A stretch of 64,000 nt of DNA from an uncultured Bacteroidota bacterium. GTDB taxonomy: Bacteria > Bacteroidota > Bacteroidia > Bacteroidales > WCHB1-69. The position numbers were made by a program, and so were the translations under genes. The notes below the pieces were generated by a model, which saw nothing but the letters and a program-made list of their open reading frames with translations, was not told the DNA's origin and made no database searches. The DNA lies in the NCBI GenBank assembly GCA_902786595.1, contig CADADB010000009.1, forward strand, positions 157,944-221,943, in the 5' to 3' direction. The first letter of the stretch is position 1; every line of letters begins with the position of its first letter. This document shows, in pieces, positions 58,511 through 64,000 of this stretch.

Positions 58511-58817
58511 AACCGTAATCCAATTAAATTGTTTCGGCTGCAAAGATAGCAAAAATCTTGATTATACAATTTTGCGTAACGCATTTTTGTATAACCGTAT
58601 GGCGGTTTTGTAGAGGTGCGGCTTCATTCTCATACAGGATGCCCGACATCGTCTTTTCTGTTTCCTGCAATTTTGCACGTGCTTTTACAAATTTATCATT
58701 TTGCTGACGTCGGCAAAATGACCCTGTAGACAGCCCTGCATAGTGCCGAAATCGCAGGAAATCGACCAAAGAACTTACAAAATGATAATAGGACAGTCGA
58801 AACGGTTCTTCGTGGTA
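58511..58817. other. 307-nt gap: ATPase promoter, otherwise unexplained
   Basis: The minus strand reads TATCTTTG at 58541-58548, a -7 box 31 nt upstream of the ATPase ATG. The remaining about 260 nt to the end of glgB contain no repeat and no gene I can support. A minus-strand frame at 58524-58769 has a protein-like stretch (DKFVKARAKLQETEKTMSG) but overlaps the promoter and could be a decayed gene end. Confidence 0.5.
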
Positions 58818-60800
58818 CTATCCCCGCCTCAGCACCACCGCCGTTCTCGAGGGCAAATAGAGCAGCAGACGGGACTTGCCGTCAAGGGTGGAGGTGTGGT
58901 AGGTTACATCCGCGTCGATGTTGCCAAAACCGTGGTATTGCGGGTCGTCCGTGTTCAGGATGATGCGGTAGCTGCCGGGAGGACACTCGATGGCGTAGTC
59001 GGAATAGGATTTCTCAGGGTGGAAGTTGAAGACAACCAGACAGTCGCCGCGTTGGAACGCCAATACCTTGTCGCCCTCGTTCTGGCAGAGGGCAACTGGC
59101 CGAGTGTCGAGCAAACGGTTTTCTGTGACGCAGTGGATCATGTCCCGGTCGAAACGGTTCAACCCGCTGTATTTCAGCAACTCATCGTCGGCCAGATTCC
59201 ATTGGCGGCGGGCATGGTAGAAGGACCAGCCGTTGTCCTGCCGCGGGAAGTCGATCCACTCGGGATGACCGAACTCATTGCCCATGAAGTTGAGGTAGCC
59301 ACCGGAGCATAACGTCAAGGTCACCAAACGGATCATTTTGTGCAACGCGATGCCCCGATCCACAATCAAACTGGGCGTGAGAACGGACATGTGATCGTAC
59401 ATCTCCTTGTCAATCATTCTGAAAATGAGTGTCTTGTCACCAACTAACGCCTGGTCGTGGCACTCCACATAGCTGATAGTCTCTTCCTCGGCCCGTTTGT
59501 CGGTCATCTTGAAAAAAATCTCGCCCATGCTCCAGTCGTTGTCGGATTGGGTCTTGAGGGTTTTGATCCAGTAGTCGGCGATGCCCATGGACATGCGGTA
59601 GTCGAAGCCGATGCCGCCCTTTTCCACGGGGTAGGCCATGCCGGGCATTCCGCTTACATCCTCGGCGATGGTCAGTGCGTCGGGTTTCACCTCGCGCACG
59701 AGTTTGTTGGCCAACGTGAGGTAGGTGATGGCATCCTCATCGACATTCCCGTCGAAATACTGGGCGTATTCGATGAAATCCACGCCGAGTCCATGGTCGT
59801 GGTAGCACATGCTAGTCACGCCGTCGAAGCGGAAGCCGTCGAAATGGAACTTCTGCAGCCAATATTTCAGGTTGGAGAGCAGAAAGAGGATTGTTTCCTG
59901 CTTCCCGTAGTCGAAACAGCGGGAATCCCACACCTTGTGCAGCCCTTTTTCGCCGTGGTGGAAGTAGAGGTGGTCGCTGCCGTCCAGATAGCCGATACCC
60001 TCTTTGGCGTTTTTCACCGCGTGCGAGTGGATGACGTCAAGGATGACGGAAATGCCCATCCCGTGGGCGGTGTCGATGAGCTCCATCAGCTCTTCGGGGG
60101 TGCCGAAGCGGAACGACGGGGCGAAGAAGTTGGACACCTGGTAGCCAAAGGATCCGTAGTAGGGATGCTCCTGGATGGCCATCAACTGTATGGTGTTGTA
60201 ACCCAAGTCTTTGATACGCGGCAGAACCGTTTCTTGGAACTCTTTGTAGGAGGAGGTTTTGGGCTCCTGCGACGACATTCCGATGTGGGCTTCGTAGATC
60301 AGCGGGTGACCGGGTTTCGGCGGGATGGCGTTTTTCCACTCGTAAGCCGTTGGCTCCCAAACCTGAGCGCAGAAAACCTTGGTGTTTTCGTCCTGCACTA
60401 CCCGTTGGCAGTAGGCGGGCAGGCGTTCGTCGGCACCGGACGGCCACACCATCCAGAGTTTGTAGAGCATCTCGTTCTGCAGGGCGAAATCGGGCAGTTC
60501 GATTTCCCAGTCGCCGTTGCCGAGAGGCGTGAGCGCGAAAGTGGGGAGGATTTTCCATTGGGAGAAGTCGCCGTAGAGATAGACGGCGGTGGCGTTGGGC
60601 GCTTTCTCGCGGAACACCCATCCGTTCTCTGTCTTATGCAATCCATAGTAGAGATGGCCGTTGGCGATGTCTTGCAGCGTGCGGCCGCCGTCGGTGAGTT
60701 GCAGCTCACGGATATACGCCCGCTCCATCCGTTTCTGCAAGGCGGTGCGGAACGGCTTCAGATAGGGGTCTTGCGCGACTAATTGCGATTTCTGTATCAT
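58818..60800 (-). CDS. glgB: 1,4-alpha-glucan branching enzyme (GH13)
   Basis: This 660-aa enzyme makes alpha-1,6 branches in glycogen. The N-terminal CBM48-like domain (GWVFREKAPNATAVYLYGDFSQW) is followed by the GH13 barrel: DVIHSHAVKN, DGFRFDGVTSM (nucleophile Asp326), LTIAEDVSGMPG (acid/base Glu380) and YVECHDQALVGDK (Asp449). Length and motifs fit the eukaryote-like short GlgB type common in Bacteroidota. A -7 box TATCTTTG (60849-60856) lies 48 nt upstream. It stands alone, with no glgA/C/P adjacent. Confidence 0.95.
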   Translation of the reverse strand: MIQKSQLVAQDPYLKPFRTALQKRMERAYIRELQLTDGGRTLQDIANGHLYYGLHKTENGWVFREKAPNATAVYLYGDFSQWKILPTFALTPLGNGDWEIELPDFALQNEMLYKLWMVWPSGADERLPAYCQRVVQDENTKVFCAQVWEPTAYEWKNAIPPKPGHPLIYEAHIGMSSQEPKTSSYKEFQETVLPRIKDLGYNTIQLMAIQEHPYYGSFGYQVSNFFAPSFRFGTPEELMELIDTAHGMGISVILDVIHSHAVKNAKEGIGYLDGSDHLYFHHGEKGLHKVWDSRCFDYGKQETILFLLSNLKYWLQKFHFDGFRFDGVTSMCYHDHGLGVDFIEYAQYFDGNVDEDAITYLTLANKLVREVKPDALTIAEDVSGMPGMAYPVEKGGIGFDYRMSMGIADYWIKTLKTQSDNDWSMGEIFFKMTDKRAEEETISYVECHDQALVGDKTLIFRMIDKEMYDHMSVLTPSLIVDRGIALHKMIRLVTLTLCSGGYLNFMGNEFGHPEWIDFPRQDNGWSFYHARRQWNLADDELLKYSGLNRFDRDMIHCVTENRLLDTRPVALCQNEGDKVLAFQRGDCLVVFNFHPEKSYSDYAIECPPGSYRIILNTDDPQYHGFGNIDADVTYHTSTLDGKSRLLLYLPSRTAVVLRRG

Positions 60801-61133
60801 TCTTTTATGGGTAGAAAGTTAGAAGGTTTTCGAAATGAAAAATTTTGGCAAAGATACAATTTTCACAGGACAAGAAATAAGAAAAACATCCAAATCTATA
60901 CCTTGCGATATACATTTGGACAAGTTGTTGTTGAAAGATGTCCAAATCATTGTCTGTAGTATCGGATTAGGATGTTTTTAGAGACGGATTGTTGAGGTGA
61001 GGGGCGGGGGGGAAGCAATGAGTTTCTGTAAAAAAAAATTTCCGATGTAACAAAATGGATGCGATGTGCGACACAGCGAATATGATGGGAAGAAATTTTG
61101 GGATGGGAGTACTTTTGATAAATATAAAACCTT
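60801..61133. promoter_or_regulatory. 333-nt divergent intergenic region (glgB promoter; C10 protease upstream region)
   Basis: It contains the glgB -7 box TATCTTTG on the minus strand (60849-60856). It also has three copies of the word TCCAAAT, two direct and one inverted (around 60887-60947), that can pair as ATCCAAAT/ATTTGGAC and might be an operator or hairpin. No full TAnnTTTG box is seen for the C10 protease, whose ATG is at 61134. No gene is supported here. Confidence 0.5.
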
Positions 61134-63041
61134 ATGAAAAAGATAGTTGTGTTTTTGACGATGACGGTTTTGATTGTCAAGGCGGGGGTGGCGACGGCGG
61201 GTCCTGTTGACAAATCGAAGGCGGCGCAGGTGGCGTGCAATTTCTGGAACAGCCGTTCTTTGGACAAGGAAGCCTTGACACAAGATGCGTTGGAACAGGT
61301 GACACTCTCGTGGGATGCCTTCTATGTGTTCAAGAACCGCAACTACAAAGGTTTTGTCATCGTCTCGGCAGATGACTGTGTGGAACCTGTGCTGGGCTAC
61401 TCGTTCACCAATGACTTCTGTAAAGCCGACGATATGAGCCCCGAGTTGAGCTTCTGGCTTGACGGCTATCAGCAAGAAATTGACTACTGCCGCGCAAACG
61501 GTGTCAAGGCCAGTGAACAGGCACTCTTAGAATGGCAGAAACTTACGGAAAGCAACGTTGTTTCTCCTTTCGGTGCTAAAGCCAATTCGGTCGGGCCGTT
61601 GCTGACCACGAATTGGTCTCAGAGCTGGCCTTACAACTCACAGTGCCCCATTGTCAACAGCACACTCGGTTTCCGCGCTGTGGTTGGATGCGTGGCGACA
61701 GCTATGGCCATGTTGATAAAATACTATCAGTATCCTCACCGTGGCACCGGTTCCCATGCCTACTATCCCAACGGACTTGGATTGCACGAAGTTGATTTCG
61801 GAAACACGGTTTACGACTACGACAATATGCCAGACAGTATAGGTGACTATTCTGATTCAATCCAGATAGATGCCGTGGCAAAATTGATGTATCATTGCGG
61901 TGTTGCTGTTGATATGTGGTATGGTCGAAATGGAAGCACTGCCAGTATTACCCCCACCCCCCGTCTTTACCGTTCCAACACACTCAATGCCATGATTAGT
62001 TATTTTGGCTATTCTTTCAATGCCCAGCATCTGGCTCGCTCCTTTTTCTCTGATCAAGAGTGGATTGACATCCTCAAGTCACAGCTTGATGCTTCCCAGC
62101 CGATTCTTTATTTAGGGTATCCTGTTTCGGGACGGCCCCACTGCTTCTTGTGCGACGGTTATGACGAGACAAACCATTTCCATTTCAACTGGGGCTGGTC
62201 TGGAAAGGGAAACGGCTTCTTTGCGCTTAATAACATGGCAACTAATGGTACAGATTTGACGCAAGCATACAACTATAACCATAGGATTATTAGCAATCTT
62301 GTGCCTCACGGCGATGACGACTCCCTCTGTATCATACGCCGTTTCCCCTACACGATGGATTTTGAGTCTGAACCTACCTGTTGGTTCGCCACTGATAACA
62401 AAATAGACGAAGTCTCATGGGAGGCGTTTGCGGGAATACTGCCGGAATCATCAGATGATCACCATATTTCAGCTTTTATAAATCCCAAGAATATTTATCT
62501 TGTCGGCAGCGTGTTCGAGACGTTGTACACACCTGCCATCGTAACTCCTGGACATTACATAGTTAAATGGCAGGACAGGGCCATAATGCCCTCCACCATT
62601 GAATCATACACATTGTCGGCCAACGGTACGTTGATTGCCGAGCGTTCAAATGTAGATGCGTTTTGGACCGAGCAGCAGGCCTTTTTCGATGTCAACGACG
62701 GCGACACTGTTCGTCTTGCTTTCTATTACTATGGTACTCCAGAAGCGCAAAACGGTGTGGCGATTGACGATGTGATTATCTATCCTGAGTATATGACATG
62801 CATTGAGTCGCTCAAAACGGATGACCTTCGTCTATATCCGAATCCGACCACCGGCGTAGTAACGCTGCAGGGCGACGCGAGGGTGGAACGGATAGACATT
62901 GCCGATATTTCAGGAAGAATGTTGCAAACCATCAATCATCCGTCCGATCACTTCAACATCAGCGGCCTCCCGCAAGGTGTCTATTTTGTCAAGATCACCA
63001 CATCGAAAGGGGTTTGTGTCAGGAAAGTGGTGAAGCGATAA
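61134..63041 (+). CDS. C10 family (streptopain-like) cysteine protease with T9SS type A sorting domain
   Basis: This 635-aa secreted protease has a signal peptide at 1-22 (ending ATAG), then a propeptide of the Spi/streptopain type (VDKSKAAQVACNFWNSR..GFVIVSADDCVEPVLGYS). The catalytic domain has Cys186 in VVGCVATAMAM, His336 in GRPHCFLCDGYD, and FHFNWGWSGKGNGFF with the supporting Asn/Trp. From about 395 to 560 a beta-sandwich domain resembles the cleaved-adhesin/MAM-like modules. The last about 75 residues (LRLYPNPTTGVVTLQG, IADISGRMLQT, FNISGLPQGVYFVKI) are the type A C-terminal signal for export by the T9SS. It is followed by a bidirectional terminator. Confidence 0.93.
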   Translation: MKKIVVFLTMTVLIVKAGVATAGPVDKSKAAQVACNFWNSRSLDKEALTQDALEQVTLSWDAFYVFKNRNYKGFVIVSADDCVEPVLGYSFTNDFCKADDMSPELSFWLDGYQQEIDYCRANGVKASEQALLEWQKLTESNVVSPFGAKANSVGPLLTTNWSQSWPYNSQCPIVNSTLGFRAVVGCVATAMAMLIKYYQYPHRGTGSHAYYPNGLGLHEVDFGNTVYDYDNMPDSIGDYSDSIQIDAVAKLMYHCGVAVDMWYGRNGSTASITPTPRLYRSNTLNAMISYFGYSFNAQHLARSFFSDQEWIDILKSQLDASQPILYLGYPVSGRPHCFLCDGYDETNHFHFNWGWSGKGNGFFALNNMATNGTDLTQAYNYNHRIISNLVPHGDDDSLCIIRRFPYTMDFESEPTCWFATDNKIDEVSWEAFAGILPESSDDHHISAFINPKNIYLVGSVFETLYTPAIVTPGHYIVKWQDRAIMPSTIESYTLSANGTLIAERSNVDAFWTEQQAFFDVNDGDTVRLAFYYYGTPEAQNGVAIDDVIIYPEYMTCIESLKTDDLRLYPNPTTGVVTLQGDARVERIDIADISGRMLQTINHPSDHFNISGLPQGVYFVKITTSKGVCVRKVVKR

Positions 63042-63061
63042 AAACGATGAAAAACGATAAA

Positions 63062-63096
63062 AAAAAGAGCAGATATCCGTGATATCTGCTCTTTTT
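63062..63096. terminator. Bidirectional 16-bp hairpin terminator
   Basis: AAAAAGAGCAGATATC (63062-63077), loop CGT and GATATCTGCTCTTTTT (63081-63096) form a perfect stem with A- and T-flanks. It can end both the protease mRNA (plus) and the tRNA-Val transcript (minus). Confidence 0.92.
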
Positions 63097-63097
63097 G

Positions 63098-63172
63098 TGG
63101 GACGTACTGGACTCGAACCAGTGACCTCTGCCGTGTGAAGGCAGCGCTCTAAACCGACTGGGCTAACGTCCC
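63098..63172 (-). tRNA. tRNA-Val (anticodon CAC)
   Basis: Read on the minus strand, the acceptor arm GGGACGT (63172-63166) pairs with ACGTCCC (63105-63099), with discriminator A at 63098. The anticodon stem CTGCC/GGCAG encloses the loop TTCACAC, giving anticodon CAC (codon GTG, valine). The T-arm has GGTTCGAGTCC. CCA is not encoded. The promoter box lies 15 nt upstream. Confidence 0.96.
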
Positions 63173-63186
63173 CTCTTTTGCGGCTG

Positions 63187-63194
63187 CAAAAATA
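63187..63194 (-). promoter_or_regulatory. -7 box (TATTTTTG) of tRNA-Val
   Basis: The minus strand reads TATTTTTG followed by CAGCC, 14 nt before the tRNA 5' end at 63172. Confidence 0.6.
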
Positions 63195-63311
63195 CACTTT
63201 TTTTGATATGGCGCGACAAATTTTTTTTCTTTTTTTATCCTGCCGTTTTGAAAGGAAAAAAGGCCGTCGCCATAACGGCAACGGCCTTTGTCTATATCGT
63301 ATCGAATTAAT

Positions 63312-63432
63312 ACCCCCCTGCCCTTCGGGCATCCCCCCCCCTAAAGGGGGGACAAGGGCTCGTCCATGTTACATTCCAGACAACTGTTGCTTCAGAGTCT
63401 GTTAATTCCCCCCTTTAGGGGGGCTAGGGGGG
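63312..63432. repeat. Pair of inverted C/G-rich palindromes
   Basis: CCCCCCCCCTAAAGGGGGG at about 63333-63351 (preceded by the small hairpin GCCCTTCGGGC) and CCCCCCTTTAGGGGGGCTAGGGGGG at 63408-63432 are inverted copies about 60 nt apart. The right copy abuts the TAA stop (63433-63435) of the next gene. The 260-nt gap 63173-63432 holds the tRNA promoter, an A/T-rich stretch and this element, and no gene. Confidence 0.75.
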
Positions 63433-64000
63433 TTACTGTTTGATGAACGTCTTCGTTACCGTGCCCTCGTCCGTGGTCACGCGCACGAAATACATGCCGC
63501 TGGCGAGACCATGAACGTTGATGCGGATGGGCGAATAATTATTCGCCCCTACAATGGTGCGGACAACCTTCCCGTAAACGTCAATTACTTCGATACCCTC
63601 CAATTGTATATTGTTCATTGTACATTGTACATTGACAACGTCGTTGGCGGGGTTCGGGAACAACGCAACACTGTTCTCCAACCAGCTCTCAATGCCATCG
63701 AAGGATGTGCTGATATGGATGGGCTCGCACCACTCACTCAAGTTGCCGTTGCCGCAGTTGGCCTGCACCTCAATTTCGTAAACGGTTTCGGCAGCCAAGC
63801 TACTCATCACGTAGGTGTTGGTAGTGCTGGTAGCATCGTTCCAACTGCCGGTCTCAACGCGATAGCGGATGTTCCAACTGCTGACATTGGCGTTGGTATT
63901 CCAACCAATGGTGATGCTGTGGGCATCAAACTCGGAGGCATGCAAGTTCGTCGGGGTCTCACACGGTTCGGGCGTGTCTTCGGGCAGCGTGGTGAAGGTC
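63433..64000 (-). CDS. T9SS type A cargo protein, C-terminal part only (5' end outside window)
   Basis: The frame is open to the right edge of the window. The apparent start at 63945 is a TTG inside a continuing sequence, so this is a 3' fragment of about 189 residues. It contains a fibronectin-III-like domain (HASEFDAHSITIGWNTNANVSSWNIRYR, ETVYEIEVQANCGNGNLSEW), then the type A sorting domain (SVALFPNPANDVVNVQ, IEVIDVYGKVVRTI, INVHGLASGMYFVRVTTDEGTVTKTFIKQ). The bases encoding GANNYSPI are a palindromic repeat (63529-63552) inserted in frame. It is a secreted surface protein of unknown function. Confidence 0.88.
   Translation of the reverse strand, partial: TFTTLPEDTPEPCETPTNLHASEFDAHSITIGWNTNANVSSWNIRYRVETGSWNDATSTTNTYVMSSLAAETVYEIEVQANCGNGNLSEWCEPIHISTSFDGIESWLENSVALFPNPANDVVNVQCTMNNIQLEGIEVIDVYGKVVRTIVGANNYSPIRINVHGLASGMYFVRVTTDEGTVTKTFIKQ
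63529..63552. repeat. Palindrome element copy inside a coding region
   Basis: GGGCGAATAATTATTCGCCCCTAC is the same core as the intergenic copy at 53220-53246. Here it lies within the sorting domain of the T9SS cargo gene and keeps the frame open, encoding GANNYSPI between the two halves of the conserved domain. Confidence 0.85.

Noticed and set aside
58524..58769. Short minus-strand frame between glgB and the ATPase gene
   Set aside because: Partly protein-like, but it overlaps the ATPase promoter, has no promoter of its own and matches no family I recognise.
59457..60782. 441-codon plus-strand frame opposite glgB
   Set aside because: Antisense to the GH13 motifs of glgB. No recognisable protein pattern.

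Overview
The window is chromosomal DNA of a member of the Bacteroidota, most likely an anaerobic fermentative Bacteroidales. The evidence is a type IX secretion (T9SS) core operon in the order porP-gldK-gldL-gldM-gldN, secreted proteins with T9SS type A and type B C-terminal domains, Bacteroidota-style promoters (-7 box TAnnTTTG) in front of most transcription units, and families largely confined to the phylum (DUF4249, DUF2851, DUF6427, DUF3109). Metabolic hints are a phosphofructokinase with the PPi-type residue signature, a tryptophanase, and an hbd/crotonase pair as used in butyrate-type CoA chemistry. No prophage, insertion sequence, integron or CRISPR array is visible. Genes are closely packed, with many 1-16 nt overlaps.

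Layout. 1-7.8 kb: a partial YqiA-type esterase, birA, a lipoprotein, PPi-type pfk overlapping murA (Cys-to-Asp active site), a coiled-coil nuclease-like protein, a radical-SAM protein, a small lipoprotein and a family 2 glycosyltransferase. 8-18.5 kb: an outer-membrane barrel plus lipoprotein plus MgtC-like protein, a Wzx-like flippase coupled to a GT4 glycosyltransferase, a nucleoside phosphorylase, a periplasmic binding protein, priA and a hemolysin III protein. 18.5-25.6 kb (all minus): an operon of an ECF sigma factor, a membrane protein carrying a T9SS type B domain, a catalytically degenerate M16 peptidase and a secreted T9SS type B protein; then rnhB, DUF6427 and a truncated adenylate-forming-enzyme-like protein. 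25.7-29.1 kb: a DUF4249 lipoprotein and a DltB/DltD acyltransferase pair followed by an unlisted 39-residue membrane microprotein that resembles DltX. 29.2-33.3 kb (minus): hbd, crotonase, a sigma/anti-sigma/periplasmic-protein envelope-stress-like set, and a C-terminal transketolase half. 33.4-43.1 kb: a large outer-membrane protein and the T9SS operon, closed by a strong terminator. 43.2-51.4 kb: an HldD-like protein, recQ, an OmpH-like protein, a MORN protein, tnaA, DUF3109, dnaN and RNase P RNA. 51.4-64 kb: yraN, DUF2851, a di-heme peroxidase, parC, an AAA ATPase, glgB, a T9SS-exported C10 protease, tRNA-Val(CAC) and the 3' end of another T9SS type A cargo gene.

Functionally the window links the T9SS machine to several of its likely cargos and to one possible regulator (the sigma factor operon at 18.5-23.4 kb). 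It also holds a compact membrane O-acylation cassette. Two families of small non-coding repeats run through it: A/T-only heptamer tracts in intergenic gaps, and TAGRGRCG...CGYCYCTA palindromes that repeatedly sit on gene ends and supply the TAG stop codon.
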